DNA of 64,000 nt from an uncultured Clostridia bacterium (GCA_947166625.1 CAMVEX010000001.1:1-64000); one strand, 5' to 3'; positions 15,913 to 26,064 are shown, numbered from the stretch's first letter. Notes: generated from the letters alone by a model not told the origin. Made by a program: numbers and translations.

Positions 15913-17589
15913 TTATTTGAAATAATAAACTCTTGCCTCGTAAGGCTTGGTTTTGAATTCATTTTTGCCCGGCTCAAGCACATCGTAGGTGTTGATAACG
16001 AGCTCGCCCTGAGAGAGGTCTATGCCTTCGGGAGCGGTAAATTTAACGGGGTCTGCGCTGAATGAGCAGATAATGAGCAGCTTTTCGCCCTGATAGTTTC
16101 TCTCATAGACAAAGAGCTTGTCACTGTTTTTATAATACTGCTTGAAATCGCCGTAAATCGCGACCTCATGCTCTTTGCGGAATTTGAGAAGCTTGCGGTA
16201 ATGATTGAGTATGGATTTGGGATCATTCTCCGCCTGCTCAACATTGATATCTTTATAATTGGGGTTGATATTGAACCAGGGCTTTTCGGCGGTGGTAAAC
16301 CCGGCGTTGGGGCTTGAATCCCACTGGACGGGAGTCCTCGCGTTTTCGCGGCTGACCTGCGAGGCGAGCTTGCAGAAGCGCTTTTCATTATAGCCGAGAA
16401 GCTTATGGAACAATCTGTAATTATTGAAGGTCATAACATCCTTATAATCATAAAGATGATTTATCTCGATATTTGTCATACCGATCTCCTGACCCTGATA
16501 GATGAACGGAGTGCCGCACTGGAGGGTGTACATGGTGGCGAGCATCTTGCCGCTCTCAACTCTGAAATTGATATCGCCGTATCTGTCGATGATCCTCGCG
16601 TGGTCGTGATTCTCAATATAGAGACAGTTCCACCCTCTGCCGTACATCTGATGCTGCCAGTTATCATAGACATTTTTAAGCTTTCTCAGGCTGAAGGGAC
16701 GCTTGATCCAGTCAACCATAAAGCAGTCACAATTCATGTGGTCAAATGAAATGAGCATATCGAGCTTCTGACCGGGACCTTCGGAGCAGAGCTGAACGGC
16801 ATCCTTCAAGCCCATCTGAGGGCCTTCGCCGACGGCGAAACAGCCGTATTCATTCTGAACGGCGCGGAACTCATCAAGGTATTCTTCAAGATGGGGGCCG
16901 TGTTTATAATGCTCAATACCGGTGGCGATGGGAAGCGGGAAGCCGTTGGGAAGCCCCTCCGCCTTGGATATGAAAGTGATAACATCCTCACGGAAACCGT
17001 CAACACCCATATCGAGCCAGAAGCGCATTATATCTTTTACTTCTTCGCGTACCTTGGGATTATCCATATTGAGGTCGGGCTGACCCTCGGCAAAAACATG
17101 GAGATAGTATTCATCTATATTCTTATCATATTTCCACGCGCCGCCCTCAAACACCGAAAGCCAGTTGTTGGGGGGCTTTTTGCCGTTGCCCTTGCGCCAG
17201 AAATAATAATCGTGATAAGGATTATCCGCGCTCTTGCGGCTCTCCTTAAACCACTCATGCTCACTTGAGGTATGATTGACAACAAGATCCATAAAGACCT
17301 TCATACCGCGGCGGTGAGCCTCATCAAGAATCTTTTTGAAATCATCAAGGGTGCCGAATTCGGGATTTATATTCTTATAATCCGATATATCATAACCGTA
17401 ATCGGCATTGGGGCTGGGATAAATGGGAGAAAACCAGATACCGTCAACTCCGAGGCTCTGGATATAATCGAGCTTGCTGTAAACACCCGGGAGATCGCCT
17501 ATACCGTCGCCGTTGCTGTCGCAAAAGCTGCGGCACCATATCTGATAAACAGACATCTCCTTAAACCATTTTTTTGTAACTTCCGCCAT
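15913..17589 (-). CDS. GH13 alpha-glucosidase (oligo-1,6-glucosidase type)
   Basis: Hydrolyses alpha-glucosidic bonds of short oligosaccharides. The 558-residue length, the first motif DLVVNHTS, DGFREDVI with nucleophile Asp202, the acid/base Glu255 in VGEGPQ and the ENHDHAR motif match GH13 oligo-1,6-glucosidase/alpha-glucosidases. There is no signal peptide, so it acts in the cytoplasm on imported sugars. GAAGGGTGATTAA lies before the ATG. It stands between a subtilase and an aquaporin on the same strand with short gaps. No sugar transporter is adjacent. Confidence 0.92.
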   Translation of the reverse strand: MAEVTKKWFKEMSVYQIWCRSFCDSNGDGIGDLPGVYSKLDYIQSLGVDGIWFSPIYPSPNADYGYDISDYKNINPEFGTLDDFKKILDEAHRRGMKVFMDLVVNHTSSEHEWFKESRKSADNPYHDYYFWRKGNGKKPPNNWLSVFEGGAWKYDKNIDEYYLHVFAEGQPDLNMDNPKVREEVKDIMRFWLDMGVDGFREDVITFISKAEGLPNGFPLPIATGIEHYKHGPHLEEYLDEFRAVQNEYGCFAVGEGPQMGLKDAVQLCSEGPGQKLDMLISFDHMNCDCFMVDWIKRPFSLRKLKNVYDNWQHQMYGRGWNCLYIENHDHARIIDRYGDINFRVESGKMLATMYTLQCGTPFIYQGQEIGMTNIEINHLYDYKDVMTFNNYRLFHKLLGYNEKRFCKLASQVSRENARTPVQWDSSPNAGFTTAEKPWFNINPNYKDINVEQAENDPKSILNHYRKLLKFRKEHEVAIYGDFKQYYKNSDKLFVYERNYQGEKLLIICSFSADPVKFTAPEGIDLSQGELVINTYDVLEPGKNEFKTKPYEARVYYFK

Positions 17590-17611
17590 TTAATCACCCT
17601 TCACAATCATT

Positions 17612-19408
17612 TTATATGTTTGAATCATCCGCGGCGGGAGAAACGGGCTCCGCCGGCGGATCTGCCGGTGTATCGGGAGAAGCTGACGACGGCGATATTA
17701 TTCCCAAATCGACATCGCTGCCGGACAGGGTAAAATCAATATCTTCAAAGGTATCTTCGCCGTAATCTCCCTCGATTTTTATTGTACCATTACCCGGCTC
17801 ACAAATCAAGTTGATTTTTCCGTTTGGAGCGGTAATATTATAAGTTTTTTCATTGACGGTCAAAGTAATGAGGTCATCGGGCTGAGCGGCGCCCTCCGGA
17901 GTCTGAACGGTACCCGTGAGGCGATACATTTTATGCTTCATATTCAAAGCCGCTTCGACCGCGCCTTTTGCGTTGACAAGCCCGAGCTCATCCGCACCCT
18001 CAACGAAGGGAATCGCCTTTTCGGCGGCGGTATCGAGGATTATTCTCTGCACCTCGGAGCCGCTCAAACCGGGATTTGCGCTCAGAACGAGAGAGGCAAC
18101 GGCAGCAACCACAGGAGCCGCGGCAGAGGTGCCCGACATATAGTCATAGAGACGGTCTGCCGTTCCGAGGCCGTAAAGGCGGGAGCCTGGAGCCGAAATA
18201 TTGACGGTCTTGCCGTAATTTGAGAAAGAGGTCTGAACATATCCGCCCTGAACAGCGGAATATCTGGCGGCGCCGACGATAAGGATCCTGTCGAGAATAT
18301 CTCTCTTGCTGACCCCCGGCGAAAGAGAAACAACATTGTTTTCGGTAATACTGCAAAAATGGCCGTTATAAAAAGCATCGGCGGGGTTACCGTCCGGATC
18401 GCCGTTTCCGGCGGACTGCACAGCCACAAAATCATTGCCTCTGCCTATGAAAATCGACATCATCGCCGAATAGATCTTACCGTAAAGATCCATCTCCGTC
18501 TTTACCGCGGAATTATATTCATCGATATTTCCCGAGGTACCGAGTGAAATATTCACGACCCTGGCGCCGGCTTTGATAACGCGGCAGATCCCGAAAAATA
18601 TATGGAGAGTATGATTCCAGTTTTGACCGTCGGCGCTCTCCCAGTCAACACATACGAGCGAAGCGGCGGGGTTTATGCCGGCAATTCCTTTGCCGTTATT
18701 ATGCTCTGCGGCAATTATTCCCGACACAAAAGTGCCGTGAAAATCTGCGATATTCCTTCTCTCCGATGATTTTTTGGGGAAGGATATTTTACCCTTTAAT
18801 TCTTCGTGATCGGTATAAAAGCCGGAATCTACAACGCCGACCTTGACGGGAGAGAAATATGAGGTATAATTCCAGGCTTCTCTGGCTTTGACAGCCTCAA
18901 GATACCAGTTTCCGCCCAAAGGGGACTCCTCATCCCACACATTGTTTTCATCAAAAGGATCATCGGGGGTGGTATCGGGTTTTGATTCAATAAGCGCAAC
19001 AGGCGCCGCCATAAGCACCTCACTGCGCTCGTTTTCGATTTTTTTGCCGAGTTCGGTGAGTGAAAAAAGATCATCTGCCCCGGCATAAACCACGTACATA
19101 TCGCAGTTGCACGCCCAGCCGAGCAGTTTCAGCCCGTAATCGGAAAAAACTTTGTATTTGGACATTACACCCGAATCTTTATCAAAAAACATGATCATAA
19201 GATTCTTATAATATCCGTAACCGTTTCTGCCGATAACAACATCGGACCTGCCGATATCTTCAATAAAAGAATCGCTGATTGACGAATCGGACGAAGGGAT
19301 GCCGGTAAACAGGCTTAAGACGGCATCAACGGGATCAAACGAAAAGCCGGAAAAGAAACCGGTCACGGCGGTAACCAAAGACAAAATAAGCACAATCAGT
19401 TTTTCCAT
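17612..19408 (-). CDS. Secreted subtilisin-like serine protease (S8)
   Basis: A 598-residue exported protease. The N terminus is a signal sequence or uncleaved anchor (MEKLIVLILSLVTAVTGFF). A pro-region to about residue 145 is followed by the S8 catalytic domain: Asp194 in VVDSGF, His224 in FHGTFVSG, the oxyanion Asn335 in QSAGNGD and nucleophile Ser428 in SGTSAAAP. A small beta domain (about 500-570) and a Pro/Ala/Ser-rich C-terminal tail follow. There is no sorting signal. The start codon directly abuts the stop of the upstream transporter gene, with GGAAG as ribosome-binding site. Target proteins are unknown. Confidence 0.9.
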   Translation of the reverse strand: MEKLIVLILSLVTAVTGFFSGFSFDPVDAVLSLFTGIPSSDSSISDSFIEDIGRSDVVIGRNGYGYYKNLMIMFFDKDSGVMSKYKVFSDYGLKLLGWACNCDMYVVYAGADDLFSLTELGKKIENERSEVLMAAPVALIESKPDTTPDDPFDENNVWDEESPLGGNWYLEAVKAREAWNYTSYFSPVKVGVVDSGFYTDHEELKGKISFPKKSSERRNIADFHGTFVSGIIAAEHNNGKGIAGINPAASLVCVDWESADGQNWNHTLHIFFGICRVIKAGARVVNISLGTSGNIDEYNSAVKTEMDLYGKIYSAMMSIFIGRGNDFVAVQSAGNGDPDGNPADAFYNGHFCSITENNVVSLSPGVSKRDILDRILIVGAARYSAVQGGYVQTSFSNYGKTVNISAPGSRLYGLGTADRLYDYMSGTSAAAPVVAAVASLVLSANPGLSGSEVQRIILDTAAEKAIPFVEGADELGLVNAKGAVEAALNMKHKMYRLTGTVQTPEGAAQPDDLITLTVNEKTYNITAPNGKINLICEPGNGTIKIEGDYGEDTFEDIDFTLSGSDVDLGIISPSSASPDTPADPPAEPVSPAADDSNI

Positions 19409-20329
19409 TTATACTTCCTTCCCTTTTGGTTTAATTTCAATCTGACTCAAAATAACTCCCGCAAACATAACGGCGCATCCGAGAAGCGCACGGGCTGACA
19501 AAACATCGTGAAGAATTATCCAGCCGAAAATTACGCTGAAAACAGATTCAAGGCACATTAGCAGCGAAGCGACCGTAGGCTCCGTGTATTTCTGGCCGAA
19601 AATCTGAAGCGTAAAGGCTATGCCGGTGCTGCAAATGCCCGCGTAAAGAATCGGCACCGCGCACTCAAGAATATCGCTCAGCGCCGGCTTCTCAAAAATA
19701 AACATAAGTATCACGGAAATAATTCCTGCGGTAAGAAACTGGAAGCAGGCAAGAGCGACGGGCTCGGTTTCATCACAGAATCTGTCAATAACAAGGATAT
19801 GCGCCGCGAATCCGAAGGCACAGAGAATTGAGAAAATTTCTCCGGTGCCGATTTTGAAATCGCCCGGCTTCATACAGAGAAGATATAATCCGCCGACCCC
19901 GAGGAATACGGCGATCCATACATTGAATCTGACTCGCCTGCCCATAAACAGACCGGCGAGAGGCACGATTATCATATAAAGCGCTGTAATAAATCCGACT
20001 TTGGCGGCAAAAATATCATAGGTAAACGCGTGCTGCTGGAGATTGCTCGCGACAAAGAGGACAAGCCCGCAGATGATCCCGCCCTTGAGATTTCCCTTGA
20101 AATCAAATTTTGTTTTTTGAGGATCGGGCAGTTTTTTGTTTTTTATATTATGGAACAGAGGCACAAACGGCAGCAGGAAAATGCCGCCGATAACGGTTCT
20201 GATGCCGTTGAAGGTAAACGTGCCTATGTGGGCGCCAGTTTTTTGGGCTACAAACGAAAGACCCCAAAGGAGAGCCGCAAGGACGCAGAAAAGCGGCCCC
20301 GCAAATTTTTGAGTGTAATTTTTCTTCAT
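19409..20329 (-). CDS. EamA-type drug/metabolite transporter
   Basis: A 306-residue protein with ten predicted membrane helices in two EamA repeats (first half around LLWGLSFVAQKTG, second around ILYAGICSTGIAFTLQIFGQ). The second repeat ends with the typical PTVASLLMCLESVFSVIFGW segment. DMT-superfamily members export or import small metabolites; the substrate is not predictable. Only about 15 bases separate its start from the terminator of the ispH gene, so its promoter may lie inside the 3' end of that gene. Its stop codon abuts the protease start. Confidence 0.85.
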   Translation of the reverse strand: MKKNYTQKFAGPLFCVLAALLWGLSFVAQKTGAHIGTFTFNGIRTVIGGIFLLPFVPLFHNIKNKKLPDPQKTKFDFKGNLKGGIICGLVLFVASNLQQHAFTYDIFAAKVGFITALYMIIVPLAGLFMGRRVRFNVWIAVFLGVGGLYLLCMKPGDFKIGTGEIFSILCAFGFAAHILVIDRFCDETEPVALACFQFLTAGIISVILMFIFEKPALSDILECAVPILYAGICSTGIAFTLQIFGQKYTEPTVASLLMCLESVFSVIFGWIILHDVLSARALLGCAVMFAGVILSQIEIKPKGKEV

Positions 20330-20344
20330 ACATCCGGTGCTTTC

Positions 20345-20370
20345 AAAAAATAGCCCGCCGAGGGCGGGCT
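20345..20370 (-). terminator. Terminator after ispH–rpsA
   Basis: On the minus strand an 8-base perfect stem, AGCCCGCC / GGCGGGCT, with a CTC loop is followed by A and T6. Confidence 0.92.
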
Positions 20371-20386
20371 AAAATCTTAAATAAAA

Positions 20387-22510
20387 TTATTCTGCGTCTG
20401 CGCTGTCTTCGGCGGGAGCTGCCTCTTCTGCGGGTTCTTCTGCCGCTTCCTCGGCAGCCTCTTCGACGGGCTCGGATTCAACGGCTATATCATTCTCGCC
20501 GTCAACGACCTCGGGCTCTTCATCGGCTTCTTCAACATCCTCTTCGGGATCGAGGAGAGCTCTGATCGAAAGGCTTACGCGCTTCTTATCATAATCAACT
20601 GCGGTGATCTTGCAGGTGACCTTCTGGCCGATCGAAAGCTCGTCGCCGGGCTTATCGACGCGGTGATTTGCTATCTGGCTGATATGGATAAGACCGTCAA
20701 TACCGGGGATAACTCTTGCGAAAGCGCCGAACTCGGTGAGACCGACTATCTCAGCCTCGATAACGCTTCCGACGGGGTAGGTATTCTGAAGGATCACCCA
20801 GGGATTATCCTCGTCTTTTCTGTAGCCGAGAGAAATCTTTTTATTTTCGCGGTCAAGAGATTTGATATAAACAACTACTTCCTGGCCTACCTCAAAGATC
20901 TCGGAAGGATGCTTGATCCTCTTCCAGCTCATCTCTGAGATATGGACCATACCGTCAACGCCGCCGATATCGACAAAAGCGCCGTAATTGGTAAGAGATT
21001 TAACGATACCGTTATATGATTTGCCCTCTTCGGCAGATGCCCAGAAAGCCTCTGCGGCTGCCTGCTTCTTTTCGGCGATAACGGAACGAATCGAGCCGAC
21101 AGCTCTCTTTTTGCGGGGATCGGCTTCGATAATGCGGAATTCAACATTCTTTTTGAGAAGAGCCTCGAGAGAATCGCCCTTATGCTCTGTAGCCTGAGAA
21201 GCGGGAATGAATACAACGGAGCCCTTGGCGGCAACGAGAACGCCGCCCTTGATAACTTCGGTAACTACGCCTTCGATAATCCTGCCGTCTTCTTTGCCCT
21301 CAAGAATATCGCCCCAGGACTTGATAGCGTCTGCGCGCTTCTTGGAGAGAAGAACGGTACCGTCGGCATCATTTTTCTTCATAATGATGAGAGTGAGAGT
21401 ATCGCCGATCTTGACCTCTTTGGAGGGATCTGCCGCGGGATCGTTGCTGTATTCTTCATTGGGAACGATTCCGGTAAGGCCGCCGAGAATGTGATTCTTG
21501 GGGATATCGACCTGAATCTCGGTCGGAGTGATATTCTCGACCGTGCATTCAATGACAGAATCATCGGAAAGCGATTCATCAAGAAGATCGCTCAGGTTTT
21601 CACCATCAACTGACGCTGCTGCAGAAGGCACCTCCTCTACCACGGTATTTTCGGTTTCTTTGATGATTTCGGACATTGCTGAAAGTACCTCCTTAATTAT
21701 TACGGCGGGAGTTGATGCACCTGCCGTTACGCCAACCGAGGCGTAAGTGGAAAAATCTATGTTTTTGAGCTCATCGGCTCTTTCCACCAAAAAAGTGTCA
21801 CAGTTTGAAAGACAGACATTTTTGAGCTTGACTGTGTTGGAACTGTGTCTGCCACCGATGACAATCACGGCGTCGCACTGCTTTGAAAGCGACTCCGCCT
21901 CCTCCTGTCTCTTACGGGTAGCGCAACATATTGTATCAAAAATTTTTGAATTTGTACAGAGAAATTTTATTATTTCTTTACTTTTTTTCCACTCATTTTC
22001 GGAAAAAGTGGTCTGAGATACCGCTATTATTCCGTTTTGGAATAATTTTGCATTATTTTCGATGATTTTTTTACATTCATCGGCAGAGGAAAAGACAAAG
22101 GATCTTCCCTTGCAGCAGCCTCTTATGCCTATGACCTCCGGATGATTTTCGTCGCCGGCAATCAGAGCCGGCACATCATGCGAGGTATTCTCGGAAACTA
22201 TATCGTGGATCTTAGCGACAAACGGGCAGGTGGCGTCGCAGATTTCGGCTCCGCGCGAATTGAGAGATCCTATAACATCGGGGCTCACTCCGTGGGCACG
22301 GATTATGACCGTTTCGCCCTCCCTCGCCTCATCGGGTGAATTTATGATCCTGAGCCCCTGCTTTTCGAGCTCAGCGGTCACATGGGAATTATGGATTATC
22401 TCACCGAGCGAACAGCATTTTTTACCGCTTTTGAGGACCTCACGCGCAGTATTAACCGCTCTGTCAACTCCGAAACAGAAGCCCGCCGTTTCAGCTTTGA
22501 TTATTCGCAA
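20387..22510 (-). CDS. ispH: IspH–ribosomal protein S1 fusion
   Basis: A 707-residue two-part protein. Residues 1-285 are HMBPP reductase, the last step of the MEP isoprenoid pathway, with iron-sulfur ligands Cys12 (GFCFG), Cys95 (DATCP) and a Cys at 195-196, and the HPEVIG motif with catalytic Glu125. Residues from about 315 on hold four S1 RNA-binding domains (for example NYGAFVDIGGVDGMVHISEMSW), ending in a Glu/Ala-rich tail. This IspH–S1 fusion is well known in clostridia. Translation starts at TTG, overlapping plsC by ten bases, in a cmk–plsC–ispH order that is also typical of clostridia. Confidence 0.95.
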   Translation of the reverse strand: MRIIKAETAGFCFGVDRAVNTAREVLKSGKKCCSLGEIIHNSHVTAELEKQGLRIINSPDEAREGETVIIRAHGVSPDVIGSLNSRGAEICDATCPFVAKIHDIVSENTSHDVPALIAGDENHPEVIGIRGCCKGRSFVFSSADECKKIIENNAKLFQNGIIAVSQTTFSENEWKKSKEIIKFLCTNSKIFDTICCATRKRQEEAESLSKQCDAVIVIGGRHSSNTVKLKNVCLSNCDTFLVERADELKNIDFSTYASVGVTAGASTPAVIIKEVLSAMSEIIKETENTVVEEVPSAAASVDGENLSDLLDESLSDDSVIECTVENITPTEIQVDIPKNHILGGLTGIVPNEEYSNDPAADPSKEVKIGDTLTLIIMKKNDADGTVLLSKKRADAIKSWGDILEGKEDGRIIEGVVTEVIKGGVLVAAKGSVVFIPASQATEHKGDSLEALLKKNVEFRIIEADPRKKRAVGSIRSVIAEKKQAAAEAFWASAEEGKSYNGIVKSLTNYGAFVDIGGVDGMVHISEMSWKRIKHPSEIFEVGQEVVVYIKSLDRENKKISLGYRKDEDNPWVILQNTYPVGSVIEAEIVGLTEFGAFARVIPGIDGLIHISQIANHRVDKPGDELSIGQKVTCKITAVDYDKKRVSLSIRALLDPEEDVEEADEEPEVVDGENDIAVESEPVEEAAEEAAEEPAEEAAPAEDSADAE

Positions 22511-23154
22511 TGTCCTTCCTCCCAGAGAGCGACGATCTCGCCGAATATCTTTTCGGTAGCGGCCTCTTCCTCTTCGCGGGTGGGTTTTTCATCGGTAAAT
22601 CCGAGCTCTTCATAGGGGATCATCTTACCGTATCTTATGGTAATCCTCGAATGCTTCTTACAGCCTTCATCATTGTAGATGGAAACGGGAAGAACGCCGC
22701 ATTTTGCGCCTGCGGCAATCCTCGCGACCCCTCTTTTGGGCTTGCCGGGCTTACCGTTTCTTGAGCGGGTACCCTCCGGGAAGATACCGAGAATATATCC
22801 CTTCTGCGGAATCTGCATAGCGTATTTGAAAGCGTCTGCGTCGGCGGCTCCTCTCGCTATCGGGAAGCCGTTTACCTTTGTAAATGCCCAGGCGACTATC
22901 CAATGCTTCCAAAGCTCTTTTTTTGCCATAAAATGAAGCTGCCTGTTATCAATGCCGAGGCCGATCATCATCGGGTCGATGAGGTCGATATGATTTGACG
23001 CGAGGATAAAACCGCCCTCCTGCGGAATATTCTCCGCGCCGACATATTTTATCCTGAATCTGAGCTTCGCGACAAATCTGCCCAGAGGCTTGAGAATATT
23101 ATAGGTTTTGCCCTCGGTAACTTCTTTCTTATAATCAAATTGTTTAATGCTCAT
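22501..23154 (-). CDS. plsC: 1-acyl-glycerol-3-phosphate acyltransferase
   Basis: Forms phosphatidic acid from lysophosphatidic acid at the membrane. The 217-residue protein has the acyltransferase motif NHIDLID (NHx4D form) near residue 53 and the glycerophosphate motif FPEGTRSR. It overlaps cmk by four bases (ATGA) and the ispH fusion by ten, so translation is coupled. Confidence 0.9.
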   Translation of the reverse strand: MSIKQFDYKKEVTEGKTYNILKPLGRFVAKLRFRIKYVGAENIPQEGGFILASNHIDLIDPMMIGLGIDNRQLHFMAKKELWKHWIVAWAFTKVNGFPIARGAADADAFKYAMQIPQKGYILGIFPEGTRSRNGKPGKPKRGVARIAAGAKCGVLPVSIYNDEGCKKHSRITIRYGKMIPYEELGFTDEKPTREEEEAATEKIFGEIVALWEEGHCE

Positions 23155-23819
23155 TGTATCTTCTCCCTGACTGCTTGGATTACTCTCTCAATGGATTGCT
23201 CAAGGCTGAGACCGCTCGTATCGACGGTGACGGAATCATCTGCCGGTCTGAGAGGGGCGACCTCGCGATGAGAATCATTATAATCACGCTTGATCAAATC
23301 GTCAAGCACATCGTCATATTCGACCTGCTGACCCTTAGCCGTGAGCTCATCATATCTGCGCCTGGCTCTGATTTCGGGTGAAGCGGTGAGGAAAATTTTG
23401 ACCTGCGCATCGGGCAAAACGACCGTGCCTATATCTCTGCCGTCCATTATACAATCGTTTTCGGCGGCAATATTCTTTTGAAGATCGAAAAGAAAAGCTC
23501 TTACGGCGGGAATCGCCGAAACATTCGAGGCCGCCATTGACGCCTCCGGAGTCCTGATTTCGGACGAAACATTTTCTCCGTTAAGAAAAACCTGCTGCTC
23601 TCCGTTCGTGAATTTAAGCTCCACTTTTACGGAGCCGAGTATTCCCTCGACAGCGGCGGCATCATCGGTCGCGACGCCCAACCTCAGCGCGCAGACTCCG
23701 ACGGCTCTGTAAAGAGCGCCGGTATCGACATAGATATAGCCGAGTTCTTTTGCCGCCGCTCTGGCGACGGTGCTTTTACCTGCGCCTGCGGGGCCGTCTA
23801 TGGCAACATTTACAATCAT
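23151..23819 (-). CDS. cmk: Cytidylate kinase
   Basis: Phosphorylates CMP/dCMP. The 222-residue protein shows the P-loop GPAGAGKST at residue 9, the DTGALYRA motif and the CMP-binding GRDIGTVVLPDA segment. ATGA overlaps on both sides join it to the upstream flavoprotein gene and downstream plsC. Confidence 0.96.
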   Translation of the reverse strand: MIVNVAIDGPAGAGKSTVARAAAKELGYIYVDTGALYRAVGVCALRLGVATDDAAAVEGILGSVKVELKFTNGEQQVFLNGENVSSEIRTPEASMAASNVSAIPAVRAFLFDLQKNIAAENDCIMDGRDIGTVVLPDAQVKIFLTASPEIRARRRYDELTAKGQQVEYDDVLDDLIKRDYNDSHREVAPLRPADDSVTVDTSGLSLEQSIERVIQAVREKIQ

Positions 23820-25063
23820 TTCTCTACCTCACTTACACTTTTTCCGGCAAGCCTACCGGTGGAAAACGCCGTTTGGAGATTGAAGCCTCCGGTATATGCG
23901 TCAACATCTATTACCTCGCCCGCGAAATAAAGACCGGACAGAAGCTTTGACTCCATGGTTGAAGGATTTATCTCTTTGACGCTGACGCCGCCGCTTGTGA
24001 CTATCGCCTCATCGATCGGTCTGAAGCCCGTAACCGTCACCGTAAGATTTTTAAGCAGATGAACAAGTCCCGCTCTCTGCTCACGGGTGATCTGATTGAC
24101 CTTGATATTGAGCGGAATACCGCTGAGTTTTACGATAACCGGGACGAGTTTTTTGGGAAGCAGAGCGTCAAGCGCATTTATGAAATTCTTATTGGTATTC
24201 TCCGAAAAATCACGGAGGATCCTGGAATCGAGCTGCTCGGGAGACAGCACAGGTTTAAGGTCGATAACTATTTTATATCTGCCGCTCTCCATCTCTCTCA
24301 TATGAGCGGATGCGGAGAGTATCATCGGACCGGAAACGCCGAAATGAGTGAAAAGCATTTCACCGAAATCGGTGAATACCGCTTTATTTTTCTTTTTTGT
24401 ATCAAGCACCTTGATCGAACAGTTGCGGAGCGAAAGCCCCATAAGATCGCTGCAAAAGCCTTCGTGGACCTCAAGAGGAACGAGCGAAGGACAGGGCTCA
24501 ACAACGGTATGCCCGGCCTGAGAAGCGAGCTTATAGCCGTCGCCGTCGGAGCCGGTGGCGGGATATGAAATGCCGCCCGTTGCGATAATGACTTTATCTG
24601 CCCGGATGAATTCGCCCCCTTCAAGACGAACGCCGTTAAGTTTACCGTTGACAACGGATAATTCCTTGACTCTTCCGTGAACGGTATGGGAAAATCTTGA
24701 TGAATATCGGGCAAAGCAATCAACAATATCCGCCGCTTTATCTGATACGGGGAAAATTCTGTTGCCGCGCTCTACCTTCAGCGTAACTCCCCTGCTCTCA
24801 ATGAATTCAACGAGATCGGAAGGCATAAAGCCGTAAAAAGCGGCATACAAAAACTTGCCGTTTCGGGGAACACTATCTATCAGCTCACGGACGGTTTTGC
24901 AGTTGTTGGAAACATTGCATCTGCCCTTGCCGGTGATCATAAGCTTCCTGCCGGGCTTTTCGTTGCGCTCAATCAGGGTGACATTGCAGCCGAGCTCGCC
25001 GGCAGTCCCGGCGGCCATCATACCCGCCGCACCCGCGCCGACTACAACAACATCAATGCCCAT
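23816..25063 (-). CDS. HI0933-family FAD-dependent oxidoreductase
   Basis: A 415-residue flavoprotein of the HI0933/YhiN type. It begins with a Rossmann FAD motif (VVVGAGAAGMMAAG), has the GKGRCNVSNNC motif near residue 50, the ATGGISYPATGSDGDGY segment and a C-terminal FAD motif (GLYFAGEVIDVDAYTGGFN). The physiological substrate of this widespread family is not established. The ATG at 25063, with GGAGG seven bases upstream, is preferred; a longer open frame upstream lies within the regulator gene. The gene often precedes cmk in clostridia, as here. Confidence 0.88.
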   Translation of the reverse strand: MGIDVVVVGAGAAGMMAAGTAGELGCNVTLIERNEKPGRKLMITGKGRCNVSNNCKTVRELIDSVPRNGKFLYAAFYGFMPSDLVEFIESRGVTLKVERGNRIFPVSDKAADIVDCFARYSSRFSHTVHGRVKELSVVNGKLNGVRLEGGEFIRADKVIIATGGISYPATGSDGDGYKLASQAGHTVVEPCPSLVPLEVHEGFCSDLMGLSLRNCSIKVLDTKKKNKAVFTDFGEMLFTHFGVSGPMILSASAHMREMESGRYKIVIDLKPVLSPEQLDSRILRDFSENTNKNFINALDALLPKKLVPVIVKLSGIPLNIKVNQITREQRAGLVHLLKNLTVTVTGFRPIDEAIVTSGGVSVKEINPSTMESKLLSGLYFAGEVIDVDAYTGGFNLQTAFSTGRLAGKSVSEVEK

Positions 25064-25925
25064 CGGCATCCTCCTCGCCGGTACGGTAAACGTGATATTC
25101 ATCCCAGATTTTTTCGAGCTCCTCAAGATCTGCCTGGATGTCTCCGCCTCTCTCTTCAACGCAGGCGGCGACAAGGGCGGTGACAAGGCTCAGCGGAGCG
25201 GTAAGGGAATCAACGAAAGAGACCATACTGCTCTGAGCCGGGAGAAGATAAGTCGCGAGAGGGGCTATGGGTGAAATATCGCTGTCGGTAACGGAAATGA
25301 TCTCCGCTCCCCTCGAGCGCGCAAATCTGAGGGCGTTTACCGTCCTTGAAGAATATCTCGGGAAGCTGATGGCTATACAGACATCATTCGGCCCGATCCT
25401 GAGCATCTGCTCAAACATTTCGCTCGTTGCCGAAGTATCCACGAGCACCACATCATAGAGAAAGCCCATATAGAGAGCGGCAAACGAGGCGATAGACGCA
25501 GACGATCTGACGCCGAGGATATAAATTCTCTCCGCTCTGTTTACGGCGCTGACGGCTCCGTAAAAATCATCGCGGGGCACTCTCTCGAGAGTTTTTTTGA
25601 TCATATCAATATCAGATGAAAGCGCGGATTCAATAAGCCCCTTGCCTTCATAGCGCTTTGCGGCTTCCATTCTCTGGACGCTGGTAAGACGGCTTTTGAC
25701 CATCTCCTGAAGCTTTTTTTGAAGCTCGGGATAACCGGACAGCCCGATATTTGACGCAAAGCGGACAACCGTGGATTCACTCACGCCTACCGCTCTGCCG
25801 AGCTCCGCCGCAGTCATAAATGATGATTTCTCATAATTCAGCCGTATAAAATCCGCTATTTTCTTATGACCCTTTGAAAGGGAATCATAATACAGATCAA
25901 TACGCCCGGTAATATTTTCAGACAT
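25053..25925 (-). CDS. MurR/RpiR-family transcriptional regulator
   Basis: A 290-residue sugar-phosphate-responsive regulator: an N-terminal HTH_6 domain (residues 1-75; MTAAELGRAVGVSESTVVRFA is its recognition region) and a C-terminal SIS domain (about 125-255). RpiR-type regulators bind phosphosugars or amino sugars. The ligand here is unknown; the divergent GH95 fucosidase gene is a possible target because the two share one 197-base promoter region. It also leads the flavoprotein–cmk–plsC–ispH run. Confidence 0.9.
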   Translation of the reverse strand: MSENITGRIDLYYDSLSKGHKKIADFIRLNYEKSSFMTAAELGRAVGVSESTVVRFASNIGLSGYPELQKKLQEMVKSRLTSVQRMEAAKRYEGKGLIESALSSDIDMIKKTLERVPRDDFYGAVSAVNRAERIYILGVRSSASIASFAALYMGFLYDVVLVDTSATSEMFEQMLRIGPNDVCIAISFPRYSSRTVNALRFARSRGAEIISVTDSDISPIAPLATYLLPAQSSMVSFVDSLTAPLSLVTALVAACVEERGGDIQADLEELEKIWDEYHVYRTGEEDADGH

Positions 25926-25950
25926 CAAAACACCTCATTCGTACCCGAAC

Positions 25951-25979
25951 AGTATATAACAAAATGAAGGCGAATGCAA
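25951..25979 (-). promoter_or_regulatory. Promoter of the rpiR-type regulator
   Basis: Minus strand -35 TTGCAT (25974-25979), 17-base spacer, -10 TATACT (25951-25956), close to the start codon (about 20 bases). Confidence 0.65.
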
Positions 25980-26035
25980 GATTGATTTTTTAATTTGCAG
26001 GATTTCTTTCATTTAGCGGTAACATTAAAGATAAA

Positions 26036-26064
26036 TTGACAAATCGGGAACACGAATGTATAAT
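26036..26064 (+). promoter_or_regulatory. Promoter of the GH95 gene
   Basis: Consensus elements: -35 TTGACA at 26036-26041, 17-base spacer, -10 TATAAT at 26059-26064. A perfect match like this usually implies control by a repressor; the divergent RpiR-type regulator is the obvious candidate. Confidence 0.85.
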